From Vicia villosa (Eukaryota > Streptophyta > Magnoliopsida > Fabales > Fabaceae), in assembly GCF_029867415.1 (NCBI RefSeq), contig NC_081186.1, positions 102,646,753-102,710,752 on the forward strand: 64,000 nucleotides of DNA, given 5' to 3'. Shown piece by piece: positions 37,001 to 48,599 of this stretch (the stretch's first letter is position 1; each line of letters starts with the position of its first letter). Below the pieces are notes generated by a model. That model made no database searches and was not told where the DNA came from. It was given only the letters and a program-made list of their open reading frames with translations. The position numbers and the translations under genes are program-made.

Positions 37001-37685
37001 CCAAACCTTATTATTTGGGTAAATAATGAAAAAGATGGTTATTTAGAAAATTTAATTGAAAAACATTGTTATTTTAGAAAAAAAAATTATTTATGTGTAG
37101 ATACACCTATATTATATGAATTGAACAACAAACTTCAATGTAAAAATTTCGTTTAAACTAAAAAACTACAAATTCTAGATTCAAGTAAAATCAATTTTGA
37201 AAGCAAAATCAATTCAACTTTAACAGAACCAAACACCTCAAAATCACTAAAAAAAAAATCAATTTTACACCAATTGTTTTTTCCTATTCCAAAAGCCAAA
37301 CTAAAAATGACTTTTTGAAAGTGTCAAAGTATTCGTTCAACCAAAACATAAATCCTTCAATCTTACTTTTCATGCTTCTATTATCAAAAGAAATTTCATA
37401 TTGATTCATCACATCCAAAATGTCAACTACCTTATCAGATAAATAGTTTTATCAATAATAGTCAAACAACTCAATTGGAGTTAGTCTCAAAAATACACAA
37501 CTTCCATCTAAAATTTCAGGAATTTTACAAATGTAATGAAATCATACACTAAAGACTTCCAGAGGTTAATACATTCTCATCTGTAAAAACTAAAATTTGC
37601 ATATGGCCTCTTATCCTTCGGTTTATTTAACTAAATTTAACTAACCGGGTATTGAACTATGCTACATAAACTTTCCAAAAGACAG
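37001..37685. other. AT-rich DNA, probable 3' flank of the small minus-strand gene
   Basis: About 37140-37320 has AAAATCAATTTT-type words also seen near 50640-50900 and may be a worn MITE. No ORF of interest. Confidence 0.4.
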
Positions 37686-37886
37686 TTATTTTGTGGGCTG
37701 TTGAGAAGCATCATTTTGCTCTTGTTTTGAACCAGCCATAGCTGCAGTTGCTGCTGCTGTCATGGCAGCTGCAGCCGCACCAACCTTTACGCCACCTGCA
37801 GCCTTCATCACACCTGCTACTTTAGCAAATGCCGCTATGCCTCCAACAAGGATTGCTCTTAATGCAACTGTCGGCTTCACTGCCAT
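37686..37886 (-). CDS. Small Ala/Gly-rich hydrophobic protein, 66 aa
   Basis: Minus-strand CDS from ATG at 37884-37886 to the TAA at 37686-37688. It reads MAVKPTVALRAILVGG, then an Ala/Gly/Val-rich hydrophobic stretch to about residue 52 with two Lys-containing breaks, then a polar tail (SKQEQNDASQQPTK). The frame is open further upstream only to a splice acceptor (TTTTGCAG, exon from 37904). The likely first exon is non-coding, near 39745/39776 to about 39905, ending at one of two donors (CAG|GTTTGAC or CAG|GTACCAT), with an intron of about 1.85 kb. I think this is a conserved small plant protein of unknown function, possibly membrane-associated. Codon regularity and gene structure support it; I cannot name it. 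Confidence 0.65.
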   Translation of the reverse strand: MAVKPTVALRAILVGGIAAFAKVAGVMKAAGGVKVGAAAAAMTAAATAAMAGSKQEQNDASQQPTK

Positions 37887-38188
37887 AACTAATAAAGGGA
37901 CAACCTGCAAAATGCAAACTGATTATTTTTCATACAAAATAAGTTCATAAATCACAACACCTGCACAGAATAATCATGGCATGCTACAACACCACGGTTT
38001 CCATTAACAAATTAAATGCATGCAAAAATTCATGATTTACTATATAACCCTTGAAAACAAAAGCACTTCATCATGCTCATTGCATCTTGGCAGAGCAGTA
38101 GAGATAATTCCATTGTGCAAAAGAATGTTTGGTGTTACAAACGGCCATAAAATAATTTCTGGTAGAAATATGATATGCTATAATAGTG

Positions 38189-38500
38189 AAGAAAAAAGGC
38201 AAAATACCCTTTTTGGTCCCGTATGTTAACCTCGGGGTTCATTTTGGTCCCTTAACTTCAAAAAGTATCAAATTGGTCTCTTAACTCCTCAAAAGGTGTC
38301 ATTTTAGTCCTTTTGGGCATATTAGCGACGTATTTAGCGACCGATTTTTGAGTTTTTCCGTCGCTAATATGACAAAAGGGACTAAAATGACACCTTTTGA
38401 AGAGTTAAGGGACCAATTTGAAACTTTTTGAAGTTAAGGGACCAAAATGAACCCCGAGGTTAACTTACGGGACTAAAAAGAGTATTTTGCCAAGAAAAAA
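38189..38500. mobile_element. Mutator-type foldback MITE, copy 2
   Basis: The element is 38198-38491 (294 bp), flanked by exact 9-bp target duplications AAGAAAAAA (38189-38197, 38492-38500). The termini GGCAAAATAC and GTATTTTGCC begin inverted repeats longer than 100 bp. The centre reads TTAGCGACG...CGTCGCTAA. No ORF. The 9-bp duplication fits the Mutator superfamily. Confidence 0.92.
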
Positions 38501-38590
38501 ATAAGAAGGAAAAGGAAGAAGATATGCATCCAGATATATATGGAGCCCAAAAAAGATAATTATCAAACTTCACTTTGACATAAAACCCAT

Positions 38591-38730
38591 TCTTGTATGT
38601 CATTTTAAGTTTGCTTCAATTCAGCTTTTCAGTAAAGATTGGAAAAATGGAATGACCAAATCTTGTATGTCATTTTAAGTTTGTGTCAATTCAGCTTTTC
38701 AGTAAAGATTGGAAAAATGGAATGACCACA
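38591..38730. repeat. 70-bp tandem duplication
   Basis: 38591-38660 and 38661-38730 differ at only a few positions (for example GCTTC versus GTGTC). Recent, inside the intron. Confidence 0.95.
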
Positions 38731-39369
38731 AAATTAAGCCTCAAGAAAGATTAATCCTGGTATTCAGTTTCACTGAAACTTTGGTTTTTGATAGACGTCA
38801 ACGCATCAATTGAGATCTTGTCTAGTGGAAAAAGACCTATTGTTGTTTTATTCTATTAATTTTCATCAAAGTCCAACTACTAGATTAACAAATTATCATA
38901 TATACTTCATACTAGATAAGCCTCTATAGTTTAAAACGCTACCATAATGCCGATTTTCTCTGTTCCTGAGACTTTATGTTCCTGAGACTTTATTTTCGTA
39001 GTAGACAATACTAGTTAGACCATAAGGAGCAAATATGATTCTTTTCCATTCAAATCCTTGCAAACACCAAAACCTAGTAGATCCTGTACCTAGGCTAGGC
39101 CATTATCTCTATAAAAAAATTTCAATATTTCCTATCAATCATTCATTACAGAAATTACAGAAACATAACTCTTTCTTTCATTTGTTCTATTTCTTCACTA
39201 AGTAATAATAATGGAAATCAATCAAATTCAACACATATCTCATTCTCATTATACTATAATTTCAGAAATCTGAAATCCACATCCGGCAAGTTTTGCATAG
39301 TTGATTGCATCATATAGGTGGAGAGAAAAAGACTCATGTTGAAGCACAAACCAAACTTAGAGAATTATA

Positions 39370-39487
39370 GTTAAAAAGCTACGAAGCACAGACACAGATA
39401 CAAACACCCCGTACACAACACTGATGCTGACACAGACACGCCACACGCATTTTTTCCAGAAGTGTCGGTGTTACATAGTTAAAAAGC
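39370..39487. mobile_element. Miniature 98-bp element with 10-bp duplication
   Basis: The element is 39380-39477, between GTTAAAAAGC repeats (39370-39379, 39478-39487). The ends TACGAAGCAC and, as complement of the right end, TATGTAACAC are loosely inverted. The interior is rich in ACAGACAC words. The 9-10-bp duplication suggests Mutator type. Confidence 0.65.
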
Positions 39488-40510
39488 ATTACATCTTATT
39501 AAAACCCCATTTTCTCAAACTCAAGCATAAGTAGTTAATTAGTAATCCTCTTATGATATTTCTTTCTACATTTCAATTGAATATCATATAATTAACTTCT
39601 AATATCATAAATTCATAATCAAACCCACTAAATAAACCCTAAACCAAAACACTATTTTGCCCCAATTCATAATCTTGATCAAATTCGTCACGAATGAATT
39701 TCAAAGATAGAGAGAAAAGGGATGAAATTGAATAAGAGTCAAACCTGGAATTGAAAATGGAGCTTGATATGGTACCTGAAATTGAAACCCTTTAGAAAAT
39801 GATACGCGGAGAGGGAAATAGATTAGACGCAATGAATCTAAACCCTCTTTGTTTCCTTGTACCTCGGACCTAGAAATAAGGAGGTGATGTTTGTCTAAAA
39901 CGACAACGTTGTTTCTTTCTTTCTATGAGGAAACATGTGTTTGGTTTGGATAGTAATATCGCGTGAAGAGTGTGTTTGGTTGTGATGAGAAAGTGAGGAG
40001 AAAGAAAGAATAGTGAAGAGAAAGAAAGAATGACAAATATGTATAAAAATTAATGTATATATTAATTAAAAATTCGTGTGGCCGCACGGGTTAATTAAAC
40101 TATTACTAAATATATAGTCAATCTAGTATTATTTCATAATCATTATAATCATTTAGATTGATCTAAATTCCGCAACATTATTATAGTTATGTCCATTTTC
40201 AACTTGATAAAATGAACTAGAAAACTAAAAGCTTTGAGAAAAATCAAAAATTCAAGTGTGTAACTGTTAAAATGTATCAAAGTCATTAGTTCCAGATATA
40301 TTTGTGGATCTATGTGTTTGAATGTATGATTCTCAGTTGATTTTAATGATGGCTATTGATGAAGCACTAACTGTGAAGATAACAACTCCATAGATCAAAG
40401 GATGATTTGTGGATGTTGAGAATTCTCTATGATCAGGGAGTTAACTTCAACTGCCACTTAAACTTCTAATGATGGAACCAAATCAAAAAGATATCTCAAG
40501 CCTCGTTAAT

Positions 40511-40695
40511 AAAAAAATCCAAGGAGACCAATCTCACCGTCCACTTGTAGGGGTCCCGTTTAAAGCCATAGCAAATCTCCATATGGACTGGCCCAACACA
40601 TGAATTCTTTGCACCTAGTGAGATTCGAACTTGGAACCTTAAGAGGAGCATACTCTTAAGACCCAAGCCTTAACCACTAGGTCAATCTATGGGGG
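40511..40695 (-). mobile_element. tRNA-derived SINE
   Basis: On the minus strand: box A TAGTGGTTAAGG, box B AGTTCGAATCTC, a tRNA-unrelated body with GGGCCAGTCCATATGG, and a poly(T) tail (A7 at 40511-40517 on plus). The poly(T) end and head resemble the plant Au-type SINEs. No acceptor stem, so it is not a tRNA gene. Confidence 0.8.
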
Positions 40696-42143
40696 TTATT
40701 TTAGTTAAAGTGTTAAGTCATAGTTGTATCGAGTAAGGGGATTTGAAGGCCTGAAATTGTGAAGGTGTGATAGTTTGCCTAATCTTGCGCTTCGCGTCAT
40801 AGAGTGATCAGTTAAAATGTTAAAGGTCAAAAGTAAGTCTTATAAAACCCTCTATTATATATAAAATTGCTTCACACAGACACAAAAAAAGCTTTTAACA
40901 CCTCTATCTTTTTTATCAAATTTCTGTAAACCCTATCTAGGCTTTATGTAGAATTGATTTAGGAGTAGTTCTAATCAATCAGGAAAATTTTTACACTTCG
41001 TAATTGATCAAGGATTTGGTCCAATTGATTAGATCAAGGTATATGACCTCTTAATCGATTAAAAAATATTTTAATTGATTAGTTCATATAGCCATCTTAG
41101 GCTTTTCTTTTTTGGATTAGGGTTCCCTTTCTTGAAGAAGTTTTAATCGATTAAAACATTAAAATGGCCCATGAATTATTTTCATTTTGAGCAAAAAAAT
41201 TTCTGTATAAAGGAGGTTTCTCCTCATTTTATTTAACACTGAATTCTGATTAAAAAAAATCTTCTATGAGAGATATTTTGCAATCATCATTGTGCCTTAT
41301 ATGATGTATCCTAGCATTTTATTCTCTTGTGGAAATTACATTGTAAAAGTTGCAAGCTAATCCTATATACAATATTGGTTGTAGGTTATTGATCTTGTCC
41401 TGCATTAAAAGCTTTGTTTAGTTCTAAAGTATGCCATGTGTTAAAAGCTTTGTTTGACTCTTGAGCTTAACTTATAATTGATAAGGTTATATCATACCTT
41501 AAACGCAAAACACACATCAATATGAGTGTATAACCATAATACATAATCAAACATTCAAGAGTAATATATAAGAGTTAGGACGAAAAATACATGAAGTAAA
41601 ACAACATCAACGATCTCTTAAACGATAACTAATATCCTCCTCGAAATAGTTCTGATAAGAAACAAATGACGTGAGACAACATAAAAACAATCTCTCGAAC
41701 GATAACCAATATTCACTTCAAAACATTCCATGAAGAACTCAGTAAACTCACTCGTTCACTATGTCTCTGTATTAACTGACATGAGAATTATGAAACAATT
41801 ATTAAGTGACGCACTACACAAACTCATTTTATAGACTTCAATCATAGTTACCATCAACTAATCGAAGGATTGGCCGAATAACAAATTGAGCATCCTTTGA
41901 CTAAGAACACATGTTGAAATAAACATGAATGCCTCTTTTATCTTATCTTCTATCAATAGATCATAAATCCAAATTGAAAGAGGAGTGTATTTTTCTTATA
42001 AAAATCACACAACTATAAAATATAAATGAAATAAGGCTACTCTAGAATCAACACATAAATCATTTGTACTAATAATCAAATTCGTGAAACATAAAAGGAG
42101 AATTGAATTGAACCGAAGAAGTTAGAGTGGTAGTAACATCGCA
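40696..42143. other. Intergenic DNA and MED9 promoter region
   Basis: About 40960-41170 has repeated TTAATCGATTAA-type words as in legume LTRs. 41600-41720 contains two diverged ~75-bp units (ACAACAT..., AACGATAACTAATAT/AACGATAACCAATAT). The last few hundred bases should hold the MED9 promoter. No clear TATA box could be singled out. Confidence 0.4.
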
Positions 42144-44151
42144 ATGGATCATTACTCTTCTCCCGGAGGCACCTGGACGATGATTCCAACCCCAAATTCC
42201 AATTCCCAAATCCAATCCCAATCTCAACCCAATCAAGACCCTAACCTTTTTCTTCAACAACAACAACAACAATTTCTCCATCAACAACAACAGCAGCAAT
42301 CTTTTCAACAATCACAAACCCCTCAATCTCAATTCCAACTCCAGCAGCAACAGCAACAACTTTATCAACAACAACGACTTCTACAACAACAACCCCAACC
42401 CCAACAGCAACCCCAACAACAACAGCAACAGAATCTTCACCAATCACTCGCTTCTCACTTCCATCTCTTACATGTATGCAAACAAACCCCTTCAAAACCC
42501 TAATTTTAAATTTTAAATTTTTTTGCTATTGTTTTTAATTAAGGTAAAATTAATTGATTGTCGTGGATGTAGTTGTTGGAGAATTTGGCTGAGGTTGTTG
42601 AACATGGAAACCCGGATCAGCAATCAGATGCATCGGTATGATATGTTATTTGCGATTTTTTTTTTCTTTTCATTGTAGGGTTATTTATTTGAATACTGAG
42701 TTGTGTTAGTTTTGTTTGGTTTGGTTTTGTTGGTTACAGATTGCTGAATTGAGTAACCATTTTGATAAGTGCCAGCAGTTGTTAAACTCAATCTCTGCTT
42801 CTATTAGCACCAAAGCCATGGTATTTACACTTCTCTTTTTATTTATTTTTGTTTTTGTGTGCTTGATTGTTGAAATAATACACAACATTCAACAATTGAA
42901 TTGATAAAGTTCAATGTATATAGTAAGTTATTAAGCAGGGTAATTTTGTTTGAAGAGTAGTTATTTAGAGTTACTCCAAATTTTGACCCTTAATTTTGTT
43001 ATTAGTTAATGGTAATTATCACTCACGTGAGCTGAGAAACGTGAGACGCGGTAGGTTACAAAAGATGGAGAAATGTGCTTTCAAATTATCAAAAACTACC
43101 TCTTTTGGCATTGATGCTCACGTGCCATTGTTTCTGATTGTCCAAGGGCTATGCACTCCGCTTAGTGTGTGTTTGGGTAGAGCCCCTTTCCTCGATGTCA
43201 CCCCGTGTTGGCGTGGGGGTTTCAAAATTTAGCTTCTTAAATTTACGGTAATGTTGCATTGGGACGCGAAAAACTTGAATTGGAAGCTGATTCGGTCATA
43301 CTGTTAATCTAGATTGTGAAAAAGTCAATTTGGGATTTTGGGTATTGATTCAAAAGTTTTATTTTTATGAATCTTTATAGATAATAGATTGGGTATTGAT
43401 CTTATCCCGAAATTGAGTTTTCTTGTGATTATAGCATCTGGTTGTGAAGAACTGAGATTAGATATTCTGGTTATGCTCTTTATAAAATCTTATACCTCAA
43501 TAAATAGAAAGCTCCGAAACACATGGTATATGACATACCTTGATTATTAGAAAAGGGAAAGAATGAAACATATGATTTAAATGGTGCAATGCATCGATTA
43601 AAAAAAAATAAGGCCCTCATAAATTTCTCCGTGTTAAGCCGGTTTTTTCTTGTAAACAACATTTGAACAAGGAAGGTGATGTTAGAGAAGAATGTTTTTT
43701 TCTTCTTTCAAAAACCGCCGCATTCTGTGTTTTTTTTCCTTCTCACTCGAGAGAAATCATGATTTGGTGTGTTGGGGTGTGTGTGTGTGTCATGCTATTT
43801 GCTTGCTAAACAATAATTACTGATGTTATTAAAAAGAAGAATGATTCATTTGCTGTGTTTGTCCTCGAAATATTAAAAATCTAAGTTTTTTTTGCCAGTA
43901 GTTAGAAGCTGGGGTTCTTTGCCTGACTTGAGGGAGTTTTGGTTGTTTAATGCAGACCGTTGAGGGGCAGAAGAAGAAGCTAGAGGAAAGCGAGCAATTG
44001 CTAAATCAGCGAAGGTCTGTACAAATTGTATTAGATATCTCTGTTCAGTAAAGTTCATATAACCTAAATACATGTTGTTTTCTTCTATTTCAGAGATTTA
44101 ATCGCCAATTACACAAAATCTGTGGAAGAGCTTGTCAAGTCTGAGCCATAA
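42144..44151 (+). CDS. MED9: Mediator complex subunit 9 (MED9)
   Basis: Five exons: 42144-42473, 42573-42635, 42740-42820, 43956-44014 and 44094-44151. GT-AG throughout, 591 nt, 196 aa plus stop. It begins MDHYSSPGGTWTMIP and has a Gln-rich region at roughly residues 26-100. The conserved helical MED9 region follows: HFHLLHLLENLAEVVEHG, ELSNHFDKCQQLLNSI, TVEGQKKKLEESEQLL, RRDLIANYTKSVEELVKSEP. MED9 belongs to the middle module of Mediator, the nuclear complex linking transcription factors to RNA polymerase II (family knowledge). The ATG has G at -3 and +4. Intron 3 is long (1135 bp). Intact and the length is normal for the plant family. Confidence 0.95.
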
Positions 44152-45030
44152 GAGAGTATCATTCTTTTCAGCATGGTAATAAACCTTAAATGAGATTTTA
44201 TTTGTTAATAGATTGCAGCTACAGATGATATCAATCGATAAAAAACTTTGATTTGTCCCTTTGAGTTATATATTTAAATTTTGGCTTACCATTTTCATCT
44301 TTCAGCCATACTAGAGTATGTAGAAGCATGGCATTGTGGAAAGTGTGAAATTTGGTAATCTGAAGAGATGTAATGTAACTGATATATATGATGTAAAAAT
44401 GGTTACCATATGTGCTTTATTTTGGCCATTGATCTAATGTTGAATTAAGACTTTCGAATTGTGATTTTGGAGTAAAATTTTCATTTAGATTGAATGGAAA
44501 ATGTCATTCATGTAGTTGAAAATGTCATGCGGAATTGAAAGTTAAAATGGTTTTAGGAACATTTGATGTTTTTGCTAGACCAAGGGATAGATGATTGAAA
44601 GATAAAATGAACTTTGACAAATGATTGATACACATGACTTGATAAACGAATGGATGAGTGTATATTTTATGTTACATGTGTTTTAGATGACTTGATAAAC
44701 GAATGGATGAGTGTATATTTTATTGGCCTCTTACCGGAGAGTTTGGTTTCATATGTATACTATTTCATCATCCAATTAATCAACTTTATGTTGTTTATAT
44801 ATTAATTTTACTTTAAAACGAATTTAAATTTTGTATTAACTTTGGTTACAAGGCAGGGATATCAAACCATATTATTGAAGCATTTACCTTTTTATTTTAT
44901 TAATTCAAGTGCGAATTATGGTTGTATTTTACATCAAAAGTTCTTTTGTAAAAGATCCAAAATTAAGGTATGAAGGTGGACAAGACCCTGATTTTTTGGT
45001 CATTCTTTAAAGCCTGTGACCTACTTAAGG
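44152..45030. other. 3' flank of MED9
   Basis: Contains a 53-bp tandem duplication: ATGACTTGATAAACGAATGG starts at 44634 and again at 44687. Otherwise unremarkable AT-rich DNA. Confidence 0.6.
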
Positions 45031-45039
45031 GGATGGACT

Positions 45040-45832
45040 AAGCATTTAATTTTGACGAAGTCAAAATGTGGTGGAAACATGAAGAAGGTTGTTTAGAAAA
45101 AGATCTGAAACCATTTAGAAATGATGAGGATGCATCATTGTAGTTGTGTTTGCTAAGAACAACAACTATGAAGTTGATATTTATATCGAGTCCAAACCAT
45201 CTAAAGAGGAGTTGACTTATATGGAGAGGTATAAAGAGAAATAAAAGGAACATGAAAGTGGTGAGGATCAAAGTGGTGAGGACAGTGAATCAAGTGAAGA
45301 CTCTATTACTGACATACACTTTGAAGACCGTGAAGGAGATAAAATGCATGATTTTGATGAAGATCTTGATGAAAGGATTCACTTAGGGGGGATGAAGATG
45401 AGTCTAGAAGGGGGAATGCTGATGGTGCTAATACAAGTCAACCAACCAACCATGGGTTTACCATAGAAGAGATGGAAAGGAAGAATGTCATTGAAGAAGA
45501 TTACATGACAAATGAACTTGATAGTGAGGAAGATGTTGTGATGATAGGCCTGCAATGATTAGGATCAATGAAGAGGAAACACTTACAAAAGATTTCACAT
45601 TCAAGGTTGGAATGAGATTTTCCTCTTTGAAGCAATTTAAAAAGGCTGTACTACAATATTTTGAACGGTAGGGAGGAAAGATTTGCCAAAAATGTTTTCA
45701 ATAGGTGTAGGGTTGTTTGTAAGAACAAAAAACAATGTAACTACACAGTACTTTGCAGTAGAGTTTTTGAGAACTACAACATTTAAGATCAAAACTTTGT
45801 TTCATAAACACAAGTGTGGAAGTGATAAGTGT
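45040..45832 (+). pseudogene. MULE (MuDR) transposase relic, N-terminal part
   Basis: Plus strand: acidic stretches, then ADGANTSQPTNHGFTIEEM, FKVGMRFSSLKQFKKAV-type sequence near 45600-45645 and FAKNVFNRCRVVCKNKKQCNY near 45680-45745. This is the DNA-binding/zinc region that precedes the MULE transposase core. Frames change several times. The reading continues at 47023 after a solo LTR. Confidence 0.8.
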
Positions 45833-47022
45833 CAAATTGTAATTATATTTTAATATAGTTTTGTGGAACTTATCAACTTATTTTGTTGAAACATAGTACA
45901 TAACCCTCATCTTGTATGCAAATATGTACATATTTTGTTATCCTGTAAATATTGTGTATAGGTGCATTATCATGTAAATATCATGAAGTTTGATAGTTTT
46001 TATATCACTTTTGTAGGTATTCAAGCAATGATATTTAGTCATGCTAATATAAAACATTGAATAAGTTTTTCAAAGCTTCTAACTGTGCGTAGATCGGAGT
46101 TATGGTGAAAACAAGAGCTGATTTTTTTTCGAGACAACAGGGAGCACGCTAAGCATCCACATAGCTGGCAAAGTGCGGTCTGCGACTTTGAAACACTATA
46201 AATCATTTGTACATCATTTTTAGGTTATGGTTTTGGGTCTTTTTACTCTCAACTTCATCAGCCCAATTCTTGGAGATTAGAGGCTTAGAAAACAACATTG
46301 GCTGATGCAACTTAATGATTTGGAGTCGGATTTGCACCAATGCTTGAGACATCAACATGGGTGCTTGTTCTTATTCTCTCTTCTTCTATTTGTATTCTCT
46401 ATTGTTGGGGTTTGTATGCAAGTTTGCTCTTATTGTATGTATATTTGTTGATCTTGGTGTTGTATAATATCTATTTTACAAATCTTTATCGATGTTGTTC
46501 TTGTTTACTTGCTTTATGTTTGGATTTGAGTTGCTATAGACATATACTCTTTAAATCTAGATATAGGATGAACATCTATTAGGTTCTAAACTATAGAAAT
46601 AAATTTAGATCTAATATTCACACTGGATATCGATTCTTAATGTTCCTTGTTGTTTAATGGGTTGAGACATAGTCAATTAAGCAATAAGGTAGAATTCTCG
46701 TCGGTGCTGCAAACAACGGCACTGATATGAGGGATACATAATGATATTGATGAGTATTTTAGGTTGCTTACAACTAATCGATAGTTTTAAGTCTTTGACG
46801 GGTGGATGAAATTCGAAGCTTGATAAGTTCTCTATTCTCTAAGGAATGCATTTATTTTCTTTTCATAATTTTACTTTATGCATTTTACTCTTTTAAACCA
46901 TTCAAACCCAAGCTCATAAACGTGGAGATTGTTGAACGATATTTTTCCCCTCACATTAATCCATGTGGATACAATAAAACAAAAATACTTACTTTTGCTT
47001 GTTGCTTTACCGCAACCAACCA
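45833..47022 (+). mobile_element. Solo LTR (1190 bp) inside the MULE relic
   Basis: TGATAAGTG...CAACCA, flanked by GAAG on both sides (45829-45832, 47023-47026). It interrupts the transposase between the HKHKCG and FFNKNAK segments. A homologous copy in the opposite orientation lies at 61673-63421; both share the ACAAATCTTT and ATGTGGA-ACAATAA segments. The long frames inside are non-coding. Confidence 0.8.
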
Positions 47023-48370
47023 GAAGACAATTCTTCAATAAGAATGCCAAGGTTGATTAGGTTTCTAGGATGATAGTAGACAAGATGAATAACAATTCTA
47101 AGATTAAGTTGTAGTAGATGTAAGGTTGAGGTTTGCTACTAAGATCACTATTGGTTGCAGGGCTTTCAAAGCTAGGCAGTTGGCTAGACAAGTGTTGAAG
47201 CAGATGTAAGCAAACAATATAGTATGTTATGGTCACATGATGCTGAATTAAGCAGGGCATCTCAAGGAAACATATTCAATTTTAACATTAGCAGACCATG
47301 ATCTGGGTTGCAACAAATATTTGAAAAATGTTACATGTATTTTGATGGGACAAAGAAGGCATTGACATAGTCTTGTAGACCATTCATAAGATTAGATGGT
47401 TGTCACCTAAAGAACAAATATGGTGGAATTCTATTGATGACTGTTGGAAGGGATGCCAATGATCAGTATCTGCCAATTGCATTTGAGGTTGTAGAAATTG
47501 AAACCAAGGACTTTTGAAGTTAGTTCATTAAACTATTACTTAAAAACATAGGTGAAAGTAAGTCGTTCTTTATTTCTGATCAGAAGAAGGTATGTATATT
47601 TGTCTATGGATATTGTTTTATTTTAGGTTAAATTTATTTACTAAAATATTGGTCACATTGTGTGTAGGGGCTTATGCAAGTTTTTAAGGCAATTATATGC
47701 TAACTTAAAAAAGAAGTTTGGAGGGGATACATTATTTAGAGATCTCATGATGGCTACAACAAATGCAACCTACTATGAAGCACATGATGCAAATTAAGGA
47801 GGTGTGTTTATATGCTTTTGAATGGTTGGGAGTTGACTATCAGTTACTAGTAATGGTTTCATGTATTTACTATCAATTATGCTTACAAAAAGTTTATTGT
47901 ATTTGTTACAGGGAAGGCCCAAAGATGACAAGGGAGGCCCAAGTAAAAATAAAAATGCCCAGACACAAGCACTTGTTGCAACAGAACCTTCTGTTGAACT
48001 TGCAACACAACCTTCCATGGAACCTGCAACACAAGCACATGTTGCACCTTCTAAGGAACCCGACTGTCAACCTTATGTGGATTCTCAACCTACTATAGAA
48101 CTTGGAACACAACCTTCTGTGAAACCTGATTATGCAATAAGAAGAAATTATGGTATAGATCCTGAAACCTTGTCTCAATTATTAGCTGATAAAGACCTTG
48201 GAGAGAATGTCACACTAGACATTCAACCAATTCGTGTGAATACAAGTCCTGCCAAATAAAGTGTGCATGTGTGCCTGCCAAAAAACCTACTCCTGTTAAA
48301 CCACAGTCAACCGGTGTAAGAACATTTATTGGAAAAAGACCAAAAAATACTAAGCCTACTACTACATTCA
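47023..48370 (+). pseudogene. MULE (MuDR) transposase relic, core and tail
   Basis: Plus strand: KIKL...AVGQTSVEADVSKQYSMLW-like sequence near 47170-47240, then RPFIRLDGCHLKNKYGG near 47375-47425 and VGRDANDQYLPIAFEVVE near 47445-47500, the DDE core with the first Asp in RLDGCH. DLMMATTNATYYEAHDAN lies near 47740-47800. After another break, a low-complexity tail (47890-48259) has the repeated theme TQPSVE/ATQPSMEPATQ. Stops and frameshifts throughout. Mutator transposases cut at terminal inverted repeats; this copy cannot. Confidence 0.82.
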
Positions 48371-48599
48371 AGAAATAAGATTTTGTAAGGCCATCTATGA
48401 GTGATCCTATAATTTGTTTTAGTATTGCTCTTATAAGTTATTTTATTACAGTTACTTTACTAACATTGTGCTATCATATCAATAAAAAAAATATGATACC
48501 AAAAACGAAACAAGTCAATCATGTTCCAATTCCAAAAAGACAAAATGATCGACTAAACATCAAGGAAACTAAAAAAACAAAACATTTTCGATTTTCTAG

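Larger units (their letters stand above)
37905..39775 (-). other. Inferred 5'-UTR intron of the small gene
   Basis: Acceptor TTTTGCAG|G at 37905/37904 and donor GT at 39744 or 39775 (minus strand). It contains a Mutator-type MITE, a 70-bp tandem duplication and a 98-bp MITE. The flanking exon (about 39776-39905) is GC-richer than the intron. Confidence 0.5.

Noticed and set aside
37686..37910. 74-residue version of the small protein starting at 37910
   Set aside because: The start would be TTG within the splice acceptor. The first ATG, at 37884-37886, gives the 66-aa form.
40070..40115. Possible third Helitron-like hairpin (CGTGTGGCCGCACG) followed by CTAA
   Set aside because: The base after CTAA is A, not T, the spacing is longer than in the two good termini, and no matching body is seen.
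40615..40690. tRNA-like A and B boxes on the minus strand
   Set aside because: There is no acceptor stem or plausible cloverleaf, and the sequence continues into a SINE body with a poly(T) end, so it is a SINE rather than a tRNA gene.
42996..43232. 78-codon plus-strand frame within MED9 intron 3
   Set aside because: No domain, no Met-appropriate context, and it lies in a clearly spliced intron; MED9 exons on both sides join in frame without it.
46340..47041. Hydrophobic reading frames at 46340-46582 and 46802-47041
   Set aside because: They lie inside the solo LTR, and the homologous region at 61.7-62.4 kb is not conserved as coding sequence.
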